A stretch of DNA of 64,000 bases from Kineococcus rhizosphaerae. GTDB lineage: Bacteria; Actinomycetota; Actinomycetes; Actinomycetales; Kineococcaceae. A model generated the notes under the pieces. The model was not told the origin of the DNA and did no database searches. It saw nothing but the letters and a program-made list of their open reading frames with translations. The translations under genes were made by a program, and so were the position numbers. Shown here piece after piece: positions 1 to 8,285 of this stretch (positions are counted from its first letter, which is position 1; every line of letters starts with the position of its first letter). The stretch lies in assembly GCF_003002055.1 (NCBI RefSeq), contig NZ_PVZF01000009.1, positions 227,431 through 291,430 on the forward strand, read 5' to 3'.

Positions 1-231
1 GGCGTCGTCCTCAACAAGGGCCTGACGATCCGCTCGGCCCAGCAGCACGGGCAGCGGTACGTGCCGCGCCTGCTCGAGCACCTCGTCGCCGGGGAACTGC
101 AGACGAGTTTCCTGGCCACCCACCCGATGTCCCTGGAGGACGGGGTGCGCGGCTATGAGATGTTCAAGGACAAGACCGACGGGTGCGTGCGGGCGGTGTT
201 CGCCCCCGGCGGGGTCACGACACCCGCCTGA
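1..231 (+). CDS. Zinc-dependent alcohol dehydrogenase, C-terminal fragment
   Basis: Only the last 76 residues lie in the window; the 5' part is upstream. The fragment carries the C-terminal pattern of the glutathione-independent formaldehyde/alcohol dehydrogenase branch of the MDR superfamily: a GLTIR strand, LLEHLVAGEL, THPMSLEDG, GYEMFKDK and a final C-VRAVFAP segment. The family oxidises alcohols or formaldehyde adducts with NAD(P) in the cytoplasm, but the catalytic zinc site and the Rossmann core are not visible here, so substrate and cofactor cannot be judged. A strong hairpin follows the stop codon. Confidence 0.8.
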   Translation, partial: GVVLNKGLTIRSAQQHGQRYVPRLLEHLVAGELQTSFLATHPMSLEDGVRGYEMFKDKTDGCVRAVFAPGGVTTPA

Positions 232-252
232 GCGTCCGGGCCCCGGCACGAC

Positions 253-284
253 GAGAGCCCCCGGCCGTTCGGCCGGGGGCTCTC
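253..284. terminator. Bidirectional hairpin terminator
   Basis: A perfect 14-bp stem with a GTTC loop lies between the stop codons of two convergent genes (231 on the plus strand, 298 on the minus strand). It starts with GAGAGCCCCC and is symmetric, so it can end transcription from both sides. No clear T-run follows, as is common in high-GC actinobacteria. Confidence 0.8.
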
Positions 285-297
285 GGGGAGGTCGCGG

Positions 298-444
298 TCA
301 GTCGCCGATCTTCTGGTCGGCCGCTTCCTGCGCCTTGTCGATCTGCTCGTCGTGCTTCCCGCCGGTCTTCTCGTCGACCGCGTCACCGGCCTTCTCGATG
401 CCGGCGTCGCTGGCCTTCTCGGTGATGTCGCCGAAGTCGGGCAT
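298..444 (-). CDS. MT0933-like small antitoxin-family protein
   Basis: A 48-residue, highly charged protein starting MPDFGDITEKASDAG and continuing with KAGDAVDEKTGGKHDEQ. This is the core pattern of the MT0933/Rv0909-type antitoxin family of actinobacteria: short, helical, rich in Lys, Asp and Glu. The ATG is preceded by AGAGGAG at a good spacing, which fixes the start. In mycobacteria the family is annotated as antitoxin of a type II pair, but no toxin gene is adjacent here, so it may be an orphan or a stress protein. No membrane segment or cysteine is present. Confidence 0.75.
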   Translation of the reverse strand: MPDFGDITEKASDAGIEKAGDAVDEKTGGKHDEQIDKAQEAADQKIGD

Positions 445-614
445 GCGTCAACTCCTCTGAACGGTCGTGCGGCCCACCGCCCGGGCGGGCCGTCGGTGCC
501 TCAAGCCTGGTCCCGCTGCGATCGGTCCGCCACCCGGAACGGCCCCGCAGGTGGCGTCAGCGGTCGCGCCGGAACGTTCCCGGTGGGCGCCCCGGGTGAA
601 CCCCGCCTGGCGCC

Positions 615-1832
615 TCAGACCTTCCCGCGCAGCAGCCGCCGGAAGTAGACCTGCGGCAGGACGTAGCGGTCGAACGCCCACGCCGAGCGGCGCGGCGCGA
701 ACGGGGCCGGCAGCGGCAGCGGCCGGGGGCCCCGCCGGTCGGCCTGCACGAGCATCAGTTCGTGCCGGCTCGTGGTCACCGGCATGACGGTGTACCCGTC
801 GTAGGACCGCAGCCGGCGCCCCTTCGCGGCGGCGGACAGGTTGCGTGCCAGCACCTTCACCTGCTTGCGCAGCGCCCCGCCGGAGGAGCGGGTCTGCAGC
901 GCGGCGACGTCCCCGATCGCCCAGACGTCGGGGTGGTGGCGTGAGCGCAGGGTGCCCGGGTCGATGTCGACGAGCCCGGCCGGCGACCCGTCCCCCAGGC
1001 CGCTGCGGGTGATCCACTCCGGGGCGCGGTAGTGCGGCACGGCGTGGGCGTAGGCGAGGTGGTCCACGCGCCACGGGCCGTCCGGCGTGGCGATCTCCAC
1101 CGACCGCAGCACCGGGTCGACGCCGGTCAGCCGGGCCCGGCGCAGCACCCGCACGCCGTAGGACCGCAGGGCGGCCTCGAGGTGCTCGTCGGCGCCGTCG
1201 ACCCCCAGCGGCCGCTCCTGCGGCAGGACCACCGTGACGTCGAGGTCGGCCAGCACGCCCGTCCGGCGCCAGTGGTCGCAGGCCATCAGGGCCGGTTTGA
1301 GGGCGGTGGGCGCGCACGGCGCGGGCTCGGGCGGGACGGTGAACACGACGGCGCCCTCGCGCACGCCGCGCAGCGCCGGCCACACCAGGGGCGCCGAGCT
1401 CGGCACGTAGGTCGAGCCGGCCCAGCCGGCGGTGTAGGCGTCCTGCAGCCCGGGGGTGGCGTCCCAGTCCTCGCGCAGCCCGGGGCACACGACGAGCGTG
1501 CCGTAGCCGATGGTGCGCCCCAGGCGCGTGCGGACGGCGTGCCGCCCGGCGTCGACGACCTCGACGGCGTCCTGGACCCAGCGGCACCCGTCCGGGATCA
1601 CCGACCCCGTCGGGCGCTCGACGGCGGCGGGCCTGGCCTGGCCCGCGCCGACGTAGTTGAGCAGGGGCCGGTAGCGGTGGACCGGGGACGGCTCGACGAT
1701 CGCGACGTCCCGGGCTCCGTCGCGCAACAGCTTGGCGGCCAACGAGATCCCCGCGTTGCCCGCGCCCACGACGAGGACCTCGGCGTGGGCGGGCGAGGTG
1801 CTGGGCTGCGCGGTGCGGGTGGGGGTGGGCAC
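615..1832 (-). CDS. NAD(P)/FAD-dependent oxidoreductase, SQR/NDH-2-like
   Basis: A two-dinucleotide-binding-domain flavoprotein. The N-terminal FAD motif is VLVVGAGNAGISLA, and near the C terminus DVWAIGDVA is the typical second FAD contact. The segment with VPPEPAPCAPTALKPAL resembles the Cys-containing active-site region of sulfide:quinone oxidoreductase-like proteins. It would oxidise a small reductant and pass electrons to quinone at the membrane face; whether it is a true SQR is uncertain because only one candidate redox cysteine is obvious. I place the start at the GTG at 1832 (405 aa). The frame stays open to 1964, but the extra residues are low complexity and precede the FAD motif by too much. 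It stands alone on the minus strand. Confidence 0.7.
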   Translation of the reverse strand: MPTPTRTAQPSTSPAHAEVLVVGAGNAGISLAAKLLRDGARDVAIVEPSPVHRYRPLLNYVGAGQARPAAVERPTGSVIPDGCRWVQDAVEVVDAGRHAVRTRLGRTIGYGTLVVCPGLREDWDATPGLQDAYTAGWAGSTYVPSSAPLVWPALRGVREGAVVFTVPPEPAPCAPTALKPALMACDHWRRTGVLADLDVTVVLPQERPLGVDGADEHLEAALRSYGVRVLRRARLTGVDPVLRSVEIATPDGPWRVDHLAYAHAVPHYRAPEWITRSGLGDGSPAGLVDIDPGTLRSRHHPDVWAIGDVAALQTRSSGGALRKQVKVLARNLSAAAKGRRLRSYDGYTVMPVTTSRHELMLVQADRRGPRPLPLPAPFAPRRSAWAFDRYVLPQVYFRRLLRGKV

Positions 1833-1968
1833 CGGGCCACCCTCATCCGCCCCGGTGACCCCCGCCACTCGGACCGTCGGGCCCGTCGTGGCGGGTGCGC
1901 CGGACGGGTGGGCGACGCCGGCCGTGGCCCGGAGCACCCCACCGGCCCTGGTACCGTTGTCCACGCAA

Positions 1969-2041
<73 letters not shown>

Positions 2042-2108
2042 CCCTTCACGACCAGCACCCCCGTCGCCGTCGCGACGCCGGGGTCGCAGCACGAGAGGGA
2101 CGGGCCCG

Positions 2109-2330
2109 ATGCGTCTGACCGGCCTCGAACGGGCCGTCCTCGAAGCCGCCGAGCAGTCCCACGTCCTGGTCGAACCCGAGTCCGCCGAGGCGGTCGGCGC
2201 CGTCTACCTGCGGTTGAACCGCGACGGCTTCCTCGACGTCGAGTGGTGGCCCGGCGACCCCCTGCCCCTCCTGGTGGCCATCACCGGCACCGGCCGCACC
2301 GTCCTGGCCCTGCAGCGGGACCTGGGGTGA
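2109..2330 (+). CDS. Small hypothetical protein, 73 aa
   Basis: I do not recognise the family. The protein starts MRLTGLERAVLEAAEQ and ends with the hydrophobic strand LLVAITGTGRTVLALQRDLG; it looks like a small alpha/beta cytoplasmic protein with no membrane segment or cysteine. AGAGGGA precedes the ATG. It follows tRNA-Lys by 67 bases, and its stop overlaps the GTG of the next gene by four bases, so the two are translationally coupled. Confidence 0.6.
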   Translation: MRLTGLERAVLEAAEQSHVLVEPESAEAVGAVYLRLNRDGFLDVEWWPGDPLPLLVAITGTGRTVLALQRDLG

Positions 2331-2917
2331 GCACCGGCGCCGGGCCGCGCTGGGCGCGGCTGGCCAGTGAGCTCCTCGCCCCGTGGGTGCTCGCCGCCGT
2401 CATGCCGGTGCTGGTCTCGGCGCTCACGACGCGACCGGCGTGGCGCGGCGCCCTCCTCGGGCTCGTCGTCACCACGACCTGCGCCGCCGTCCCCTACGCC
2501 GTCGTCGCGGTGGGGGTGCGGCGCGGGCGCTACGAGTCGCACCACGTCCGGCGCCGCGAGGACCGGCCGCCGCTGCTGGCCCTGGTCGCCGGGCTGACGG
2601 TGCTGACCGCCGTCCTGCTCGTCGCGCTGGGCGCCACGGCGACGTCGCTGACCTACCTGGGGTTGATGACCGCCTGCGTCGGGGTGGGCCTGGTCGTGTC
2701 GCGGTTCTGGAAGATCTCGCTGCACTGCCTGGTCCTCACCGCGTCGGTGGTGGTGCTGACGGGCCTGCGACCGTGGGCGTTCCCGGTCCTGGCGACCGTC
2801 GCCTGGGTCGGGGCCGCCCGCGTGCGGCTCGGGGCGCACACGCCGGCGCAGGTGGCCGCCGGGACCGTCGCGGGCGCCGTCCTGGCCGGGGCCGCTCTGG
2901 TGCTCGCCCCGGCCTGA
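2327..2917 (+). CDS. PAP2-like integral membrane phosphatase, divergent
   Basis: A 196-residue membrane protein with about five to six hydrophobic segments. Late in the protein it carries WKISLHCLVL and GAHTPAQVAAG, which match the spacing and partial sequence of the second and third PAP2 motifs (a His in a helix, then GxHxxxQVxxG). The family removes phosphate from lipid phosphates at the membrane. The first basic motif is weak, with a possible HHVRRREDRP stretch in a cytoplasmic loop, so activity is uncertain. The start is the GTG overlapping the previous stop (GTGA), giving a compact two-gene operon. Confidence 0.6.
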   Translation: MSTGAGPRWARLASELLAPWVLAAVMPVLVSALTTRPAWRGALLGLVVTTTCAAVPYAVVAVGVRRGRYESHHVRRREDRPPLLALVAGLTVLTAVLLVALGATATSLTYLGLMTACVGVGLVVSRFWKISLHCLVLTASVVVLTGLRPWAFPVLATVAWVGAARVRLGAHTPAQVAAGTVAGAVLAGAALVLAPA

Positions 2918-2939
2918 GCCCCGGCCGCGCGGCCCCTCG

Positions 2940-3281
2940 TCAGCCCAGGTCGTCCACCGCGACGAAGTCGTACTCGTGGAACTCGGCGACCTCGGGCACC
3001 CAGCGGTCCGCGACGAACGCGCGGTGGGCCGGGTGCGCGTCGTAGGCGGCGTAGGCGTCCTGGTCGGCGAACGTCATGGAGAACCGCCAGTCGCCGGAGC
3101 TCTCGGCGCTCACCTGCCGGTGCACGGCGAACCCGCCGACACCCTCGATCGCGGCCAGGACGCGGTGGGCGGTCCGCAGGAAGTCGCGTTCGGCGGCCGA
3201 GCCCGCCGGGTGGACCAGGCGGAAGACGACCGTGTGCTGGATCGGGTGCTGCATCGGGTGCTGGGTCTGGTGCTCGCTCAC
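2940..3281 (-). CDS. Dabb (stress-responsive alpha/beta barrel) protein
   Basis: A 113-residue protein with the dimeric ferredoxin-like fold pattern of the Dabb family: QHTVVFRLVHPAGS strand, a helix with FLRTAHRVLAAIEGVGGF, and MTFADQDAYAAYDAHPAHRAFV leading to a final FHEYDFV strand. Proteins of this type bind small molecules or act as minor catalytic domains; the substrate cannot be predicted. The GTG at 3281 is chosen because the family starts about 20 residues before the first strand; the short N-terminal run is rich in His and Gln. Confidence 0.75.
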   Translation of the reverse strand: MSEHQTQHPMQHPIQHTVVFRLVHPAGSAAERDFLRTAHRVLAAIEGVGGFAVHRQVSAESSGDWRFSMTFADQDAYAAYDAHPAHRAFVADRWVPEVAEFHEYDFVAVDDLG

Positions 3282-3333
3282 GCACGGGGAACTGCGCGCG
3301 GGCGGCCCCGGTTCCCGCTGCAGCGCCGCGGCG

Positions 3334-4548
3334 TCAGGTCCTGGTCGTCCGCAGCAGCAGGGCGAACGAGACCACCTGCAGGACGACGAGGAGGACCACG
3401 ACCGCTGTCGTGGAGACCTCCAGGAGCACGCCCACCGCGGCGCCCCCGAGCAGGGCCGCCGCGCCCTGGATCGCGGCGAAGACCCCGTAGGCGCTCCCGC
3501 GCCGGTTCCCCGGGACGAGGGAGGCGACGAGGGCCTTGACGGTGGAGTCCTGCACCCCGCCGGCCGCGCCCCACAGCAGGGCACCCGCGACGAGCGCGAC
3601 GACGTCCGGGGACAGGGCCAGCACCGCCGCTCCCGTCCCCAGCAGGGGCAGCGCCAGCAGGACCCGCCCGTGCCAGCGGTCGAAGGCGAAACCCGTCGCG
3701 AGGGCGGCGACGGCGGCTGCGGCCATCGCCGCGGCGTACAGCAGCGGGGCCTGGGCGAGGCTCAGCGTCCCGTTCGCCGTGGCGTGGAACGACAGGACGC
3801 CGAACGTCAGCAACCCCGCCGTCGCGGCGGCCGCGGCCGCGGCGAAGACGAAGAACTCCCGGGGCAGGTCCAGGCCGAGCCGGTCGCGCCAGGTCGGGCG
3901 GACCGGTTGCGGCGCAGCCCTTCCCGGAACCTCGGACGCAGGTTCGAGTGCGGGTTCGGGTGCTCGGCGGCGCAGCAGCAGGAGCAGCAGGATCGAGGCG
4001 GCGCCGGGGACGGCGAGCACCGCGAACGCGGGCGCCGTGGTCCCGGCGGCGGCCACGACGGCGGCCACGACGAGGGGCCCGGCGAAGGCGCCGACCTGGT
4101 CGAGCGCCTGCTGGACGGCGAAACCCCGGCCCAGTCCGGTGCCCGTGGCGGCGCGGGCCAGCAGCACGGACTTGGCGGGGCTGCGGACGGCCTTGCCGGT
4201 GCGTTCGGCCAGGACCAGGACGACGGCGAGCGCGAGACCGGCGGACCCGAGCGCCGGGGCGAGGGCGAGGAGCGGGACGCAGACCGCGGTGAGGGCGTAC
4301 CCGAGCAGGGTCAGCGACCAGTACCGGCCGGTGCGGTCGGCGAGGGGCCCGGACACCAGGCGCAGCAGCAGGGCCGCGGCCTCGCCGGCCCCCGAGACGA
4401 CGGCGACGAGCAGGGCCGAGGCGCCCAGGGAACCGAGGAAGGGCCCGGTGATCGAGCGGGCGCCCTCGTAGACCATGTCGGCGCTCAGGCTGACGACGCC
4501 GAAGCCGACGACGAGTCGCCAGGGGGTCCAGACGGGACGGGCGGTCAC
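3334..4548 (-). CDS. MFS transporter, about 404 aa
   Basis: A twelve-segment major facilitator carrier. The signature between helices 2 and 3 reads GPLADRTGRYW, and after helix 4 it has AERTGKAVRSPAKS. The two halves are separated by a charged loop rich in Pro and Glu (about residues 205-235). Close relatives with the RTGKA-RSPAKS motif form an uncharacterised branch of putative drug or metabolite exporters. GTG start with GGGAG upstream. It lies 52 bases past the Dabb gene start on the same strand but shows no coupling. Substrate unknown. Confidence 0.8.
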   Translation of the reverse strand: MTARPVWTPWRLVVGFGVVSLSADMVYEGARSITGPFLGSLGASALLVAVVSGAGEAAALLLRLVSGPLADRTGRYWSLTLLGYALTAVCVPLLALAPALGSAGLALAVVLVLAERTGKAVRSPAKSVLLARAATGTGLGRGFAVQQALDQVGAFAGPLVVAAVVAAAGTTAPAFAVLAVPGAASILLLLLLRRRAPEPALEPASEVPGRAAPQPVRPTWRDRLGLDLPREFFVFAAAAAAATAGLLTFGVLSFHATANGTLSLAQAPLLYAAAMAAAAVAALATGFAFDRWHGRVLLALPLLGTGAAVLALSPDVVALVAGALLWGAAGGVQDSTVKALVASLVPGNRRGSAYGVFAAIQGAAALLGGAAVGVLLEVSTTAVVVLLVVLQVVSFALLLRTTRT

Positions 4549-4645
4549 TCGGGCTCCCGGTGGCGGGCGTGGCGGGCGGGGTCGTCACCGTCGTACCACG
4601 CACCCCGGCGGTGGACGCCCGGACCGGGCCGGCCCGCAGCGCCCG

Positions 4646-4864
4646 TCAGCGCTGGGACCGGTAGTGCTCCAGCACCTCCCGGGTGCTGGTGACGCCGTAG
4701 CGGGCCCGCAAAGCGGTCAGCCGCCGGGCCACCTCGGCCAGGGGGACCCCCAGTCCCTCGGCGGCCCCCGTCGCGCTGGTGCCGGCCCCGAGGAGGTCGA
4801 GCAGGTGCCGGTCGTCCCGGTCCAGTTCGACGTGGTCGGGTCCGGTCCTCTCGCACACGGTCAT
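4646..4864 (-). CDS. Small HTH protein resembling a LuxR-type DNA-binding domain
   Basis: A 72-residue protein with the order D-D-R-HLLDLLGAGTSATGAAEGLGVPLAEVARRLTALRARYGV, a helix-turn-helix of the LuxR/GerE type without any receiver or sensor domain. A strong GGAGGAGG precedes the ATG. It is the last gene of the leftward Asp23 operon, 36 bases after the AmaP-like gene, so it is probably a regulator tied to that envelope module. Its targets are unknown. Confidence 0.65.
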   Translation of the reverse strand: MTVCERTGPDHVELDRDDRHLLDLLGAGTSATGAAEGLGVPLAEVARRLTALRARYGVTSTREVLEHYRSQR

Positions 4865-4900
4865 CGGCCTCCTCCGCCGGGTCGTTCGGTCACGGGCGCG

Positions 4901-5470
4901 TCAGTGGACGCGCCGGGTCTTGTCGTTGCGGGCCACGGACAACCGGACCCGGCCCCGGACGTCGTCGCGGCCCAGGACCTGCCGCAGCTGGGCGCTGACC
5001 TCCTGCGAGGCCGCCGCGACGGTGCGCAGGTCGGCGGTGGGTTCGACGACGGCGCGGAACTCGACGAGCAGCTCCCCGCGGTCGGAGATCGTGCGGCCCG
5101 AGGCGCTGCGCACCCCGGGGGTCAGCGCGAACTCCTCCGCGGCAGCGTCGACGGGACCGGAGGCGGTGAGCCTGGACTGCCCGCCGGGCCCCGAACCGGG
5201 CAGCGACAGCGTGCCGACCGACCGACGGGGCACGTGGGCCAGGAGCCACCACAGGGCCAGGACGGCGAGCACCACGGCGGCGACGGCCGCGGCCGCGGCG
5301 AACCAGGACTCCTTCGTGACGTCGGCGACCGCCAACCGCGCGGGGGCACCCGGCCACCACTGCCGCAGCCACCCAGCGGCCCAGACGACGGCCGCCGCTC
5401 CCCCGGCGAGCAGGACGAGCCCCAGCAGGACCGCGACCACCCGGTCGAGTCCCAGCACGCGCCGGCTCAC
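4901..5470 (-). CDS. AmaP-like membrane anchor for Asp23 proteins
   Basis: A 189-residue protein with two N-terminal membrane segments (about residues 12-35 and 56-80) and a soluble C-terminal domain from about 105 onward. This is the layout of the alkaline shock membrane anchor AmaP, which tethers Asp23/Gls24 proteins to the membrane in Gram-positive bacteria. The start GTG overlaps the stop of the DUF6286 gene. Seen: topology and gene context. Inferred: the anchoring role. Confidence 0.7.
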   Translation of the reverse strand: MSRRVLGLDRVVAVLLGLVLLAGGAAAVVWAAGWLRQWWPGAPARLAVADVTKESWFAAAAAVAAVVLAVLALWWLLAHVPRRSVGTLSLPGSGPGGQSRLTASGPVDAAAEEFALTPGVRSASGRTISDRGELLVEFRAVVEPTADLRTVAAASQEVSAQLRQVLGRDDVRGRVRLSVARNDKTRRVH

Positions 5471-6069
5471 GACGCCACCTCCTTCGTCCCGTCCGTGGAT
5501 CCGTGCGTGGTGCCCGGCCCCGCGGGCGAGGACGCCGAGGACGGGGCCTGGACGCGCACCCGCACCCGCGGCGCGGGGTCGAGGCCGTCGAGGGCCCGGC
5601 CCACGGCGTGCTCGACGGCGGAGCGCACGCTCGCGCTGGTCGCCTCGACCTGCACGTCGACGCTGCGGCGACCGGCCCGCGTCGAGGCGGACAGCACACC
5701 GTCCTGCTGCCGCGCGGCGCCGGCGGCGAGCCGGGCGACGTCACGGGTCGACAGGGTCGTGTGCGGGGCCCCCTGGACCCGGACCGTCCGGCGCGAGCGC
5801 CGGGAGAACCCGGTCACGACGAACCAGAGCCCGAGCAGGACCGCGACGGCACCGCCGACCAGGACGGCGGTCGTGGGGGTGGCGCCGTCGGCGGCGCGCA
5901 GCAGGGGGGCCAGCCACGACGTGCCGGACACCGAACCCCGGGCGACGAGGGCCTCACGGCCGAACCCGACCGCCAGCACCAGCAGGAGCACCGCGAGCAG
6001 CGGACCGACGACGCCGATGCGGCCGGCCCCGGTGGGCGCCTTCGCGGGAGGCAGGGGTGCGCCGCTCAC
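5467..6069 (-). CDS. DUF6286 domain membrane protein
   Basis: A 200-residue protein with two predicted membrane helices (about residues 20-38 and 66-88) followed by a basic stretch GFSRRSRRTVRV and a soluble domain containing RTVRVQGAPHTTLSTRDVARLAAGAARQ split over a strand and a helix. In actinobacteria DUF6286 proteins travel with Asp23 and AmaP genes. It overlaps both neighbours by four bases, so it is made in fixed ratio with them. The biochemical role is unknown; a second anchor or assembly factor for Asp23 is the simplest guess. Confidence 0.65.
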   Translation of the reverse strand: MSGAPLPPAKAPTGAGRIGVVGPLLAVLLLVLAVGFGREALVARGSVSGTSWLAPLLRAADGATPTTAVLVGGAVAVLLGLWFVVTGFSRRSRRTVRVQGAPHTTLSTRDVARLAAGAARQQDGVLSASTRAGRRSVDVQVEATSASVRSAVEHAVGRALDGLDPAPRVRVRVQAPSSASSPAGPGTTHGSTDGTKEVAS

Positions 6070-6449
6070 TGCACCCTCCGCATGTCGGGGGCCTGGCGCA
6101 CGTACTCGGCGACGGTGACGTCGCAGGCGTCGACGACGACGGCGGCGAGCCGGGACAGCTCCGCCACGACGCTGGTGCGCACGCGGTCGGCGAGGGCGGG
6201 GGCCGGGGTGGGCCAGCGGGCCGCGACCTGGACGTCCAGGCGCACGCGGTTGCCGGCCCGGGTGCAGGCCGCCGTCGGGTAGGCGCGGTTCAGGACCGTG
6301 TCGACCGCCTGCCCCAGGCCCGCGCGGGGCCGGGAGGTGCGGACGCTGCCCTCGACCGCACCGGCTGCGGCGCGGGCGATCCGCGTCAGGGCGCGGTCGG
6401 CGACGACGAGCGTCCCCCGGTCCTCGGGGGCCGGGAGCGTCTCAGCCAC
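6066..6449 (-). CDS. Asp23/Gls24-family envelope stress protein (1)
   Basis: A 127-residue soluble protein. The GTG at 6449 gives a start at VAETLPAPEDRGTLVVADRA; a helix ARAAAGAVEG and the strand pair RVRLDVQVAARWPTP then match the Asp23 fold. A longer reading upstream would run through the overlapping DUF2273 gene and is rejected. The two genes share eight bases. Asp23 proteins form a membrane-associated layer and respond to alkaline or cell-wall stress in Firmicutes; in actinobacteria the role is inferred. Confidence 0.7.
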   Translation of the reverse strand: MAETLPAPEDRGTLVVADRALTRIARAAAGAVEGSVRTSRPRAGLGQAVDTVLNRAYPTAACTRAGNRVRLDVQVAARWPTPAPALADRVRTSVVAELSRLAAVVVDACDVTVAEYVRQAPDMRRVQ

Positions 6450-6621
6450 GGCTGCGTCCGGGCAGCAGGGAGAGCAGGTCGACGCGTCCTTCCAGGTGCG
6501 CGCCGACGAGGTAGCCGATGGCGGCGAACAGCAGCGCCAGCAGGAACCAGCCGAGACCTGCGACACCACCGATCAGGGCGAGCAGGAGACCGGCGAACAG
6601 GCCGGTCGTGGACGAGGACAC
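6442..6621 (-). CDS. DUF2273-like small membrane protein, 59 aa
   Basis: A short protein with two hydrophobic helices: TTGLFAGLLLALIGGVAGLG and WFLLALLFAAIGYLVGAHLEG, ending in a basic tail LPGRSRG. This is the size and pattern of DUF2273 proteins, which accompany Asp23 genes across Gram-positive bacteria. The GTG at 6621 is preceded by GGAGAGA. It lies between two Asp23-type genes and overlaps the next start by eight bases. Confidence 0.75.
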   Translation of the reverse strand: MSSSTTGLFAGLLLALIGGVAGLGWFLLALLFAAIGYLVGAHLEGRVDLLSLLPGRSRG

Positions 6622-6664
6622 GGGTTCTCTCCGAGGTGGGTGGGTGGACGGGGGGTGGTGGTGC

Positions 6665-7018
6665 TCAGAGCGCCGGCTCGGCGGGGGCCACGTCCTCGAC
6701 GTGGACCAGGACGTCCGCGGTGGTGCCGTGCAGCGCGAGTTCCTGCGCCACGCGGGCGTGCACGTCGCGCGCGGTGAGGCGCACCGGGACGCCGGGGACG
6801 ACCACGACGTGGACCTCCAGGGGCGCGCGGCCGGCCAGGACGTCCTCGCTGACCCGGACCCCGCCGACGCGGCGTCCGGGCAGGTAGGTGCCGAGCTCAC
6901 CGAGGACCCCGGCGTGCAACCGGACCACGCCGGGGACGGTGAGCACGGCGGCGGCCACGTCGTCGGCGAGCGATTCGACCGTGACCGGCTGCGCGGCACC
7001 GGTGTCGGAGGTGCTCAC
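6665..7018 (-). CDS. Asp23/Gls24-family envelope stress protein (2)
   Basis: A 117-residue protein, divergent Asp23 type: a helix LADDVAAAVLTVPGVVRLHAG, then RVGGVRVSEDV and the paired strands LEVHVVVVPGVPV. No membrane segment. It starts one base after the stop of the first gene of the operon and is followed by a 43-base gap to the DUF2273 gene. The divergence from the canonical copy at 7020-7484 suggests a specialised partner rather than a recent duplicate. Confidence 0.7.
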   Translation of the reverse strand: MSTSDTGAAQPVTVESLADDVAAAVLTVPGVVRLHAGVLGELGTYLPGRRVGGVRVSEDVLAGRAPLEVHVVVVPGVPVRLTARDVHARVAQELALHGTTADVLVHVEDVAPAEPAL

Positions 7019-7019
7019 G

Positions 7020-7484
7020 TCACTGGACGCGGGTGGTGCGGACCTCGGGCTCGTCGTCGTCCTCCTCGGGCAGGTGGACGTCGGAGACCTCGAGGTTGAC
7101 CTCGGTGACCTCGAGCCCGGTCATGCGCTCGACGGAGGCGATGACGTTGCGCCGCACGGCGGAGGCGAGGTCGCTGATGGCCACCCCGTACTCGGCGATG
7201 AGTTCGATGTCGACGGCGGCCTGGCGCTCGCCGACCTCGACGGAGACGCCCTGGGAGTGGTTGACGCGGCCGCCGGGGATGCGCTCGCGCAGGGCGCCGA
7301 CGGCGCGGGCGGCACCGCCGCCGAGGGCGTGGACGCCGGAGACGTCCCGGGCGGCGATGCCGGCGATCTTGGAGACGACGGTGTCGGCGATGGTCGTCAC
7401 GCCGTGCTCGCTGGACAGGCCCGAGGGGGCGACGGCGGCGGTCCCGAGGCCGGTGACGGGCTTGGTGGTGGTGGTCTCGCTCAC
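7020..7484 (-). CDS. Asp23/Gls24-family envelope stress protein (3), canonical
   Basis: A 154-residue protein and the best match to the family: GVTTIADTVVSKIAGIAARDVSG, then GVSVEVGERQAAVDIELIAEYG and a helix VRRNVIASVERMTGLEV followed by VTEVNLEVSDVHLPEE and an acidic tail. The GTG at 7484 has GGAGGA five bases upstream; the frame is open to 7568, but the extra residues look non-native. It is the first gene of a seven-gene leftward operon and faces an ECF sigma factor gene across a 192-base promoter region. Confidence 0.85.
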   Translation of the reverse strand: MSETTTTKPVTGLGTAAVAPSGLSSEHGVTTIADTVVSKIAGIAARDVSGVHALGGGAARAVGALRERIPGGRVNHSQGVSVEVGERQAAVDIELIAEYGVAISDLASAVRRNVIASVERMTGLEVTEVNLEVSDVHLPEEDDDEPEVRTTRVQ

Positions 7485-7579
7485 TGTTCCTCCTGGTGTG
7501 GTCCGGTCGCCGGGCGACCGGAGCGGGTGCGTACGGAGGGTTGGAGTGCCGCAGCCGCGGATCGTCACGGAGCTTCGAG

Positions 7580-7595
7580 AGTGATCTGGGTCACA
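7580..7595. promoter_or_regulatory. Possible CRP/GlxR-type operator
   Basis: AGTGATCTGGGTCACA fits the TGTGA-N6-TCACA pattern of CRP-family regulators with one mismatch. It sits in the divergent region between the Asp23 operon (start 7484) and the ECF sigma gene (start 7677). The regulator is not in the window, so this is a sequence-pattern call only. Confidence 0.4.
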
Positions 7596-7676
7596 CTCCG
7601 CCGTCGTTCCGGTCGCGCCGCCGCACGGCGCGTGCTGCGATCACCTGGCCCTGACCGACCGGACCTGGAGACACCG

Positions 7677-8285
7677 TTGAGGCGACCCGCCCCCGACGAG
7701 GGCTCCGGACCGCACGCCGACCCGCACGCCGACCCGCGTTCCGACGAGGTCCTCGCCCGGCGGGCCGGCCTCGGCGACCGCGAGGCGTTCGCCGCGATCG
7801 TCGACCGGCACGGCCCGGCCCTGGCCCGCTACGCCGGTCGTCTCCTCGACGACGCCCACCAGGTCGAGGACTGCCTGCAGGACACCTTCCTCGCCTCCTG
7901 GCGCGGGCTGCCCGCCTTCCGCGGCGACGCGAGCCTGCGGACGTGGCTGTTCACCCTGACCCGGCACGCGGCCTTCGCGCGGTTGCAGCGCTGGCCGCGG
8001 TCGGGGTCGCGCCCCCACGTCCCCGTCGAGGAGGTCGCCGACCGGCTGCGCGACTTGCGCGAGGACCCGGAGCGATCCAGCGTGGAGGGCGCGCTCCGGG
8101 AGGCCCTCGACGTGGCCCTGCGCCTGCTGCCGCCACGGCAACGCACCGCGTGGCTGTTGCGCGAGGTGGAGGGTCTGGGTTACCCAGAGATCGCGGTCGT
8201 GCTGGGATCGAGCAGCACGGCCGTCCGGGGACTGCTCGAACGGGCCCGCACGACACTGGCGAACACCTTGGAGGAGTGGCGGTGA
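7677..8285 (+). CDS. ECF-type RNA polymerase sigma factor
   Basis: A 202-residue sigma-70 family protein. Region 2 is recognisable in ALARYAGRLLDDAHQVEDCLQDTFL and the WLFTLTRHAAF helix; region 4 has LLPPRQRTAWLLREVEGLGYPEIAVVLG followed by STAVRGLLERARTTL. I use the TTG at 7677 because GGAG sits seven bases upstream and the family needs about 25 residues before region 2; the frame is open further upstream. Its stop overlaps the next start (GTGA), pairing it with an Asp23-like protein. No anti-sigma gene is visible, so that partner may replace one; this is inference. Confidence 0.85.
   Translation: MRRPAPDEGSGPHADPHADPRSDEVLARRAGLGDREAFAAIVDRHGPALARYAGRLLDDAHQVEDCLQDTFLASWRGLPAFRGDASLRTWLFTLTRHAAFARLQRWPRSGSRPHVPVEEVADRLRDLREDPERSSVEGALREALDVALRLLPPRQRTAWLLREVEGLGYPEIAVVLGSSSTAVRGLLERARTTLANTLEEWR

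Noticed and set aside
7485..7568. Longer start for the canonical Asp23 protein
   Set aside because: The GTG at 7484 has an ideal GGAGGA; the upstream codons would cover the promoter region.
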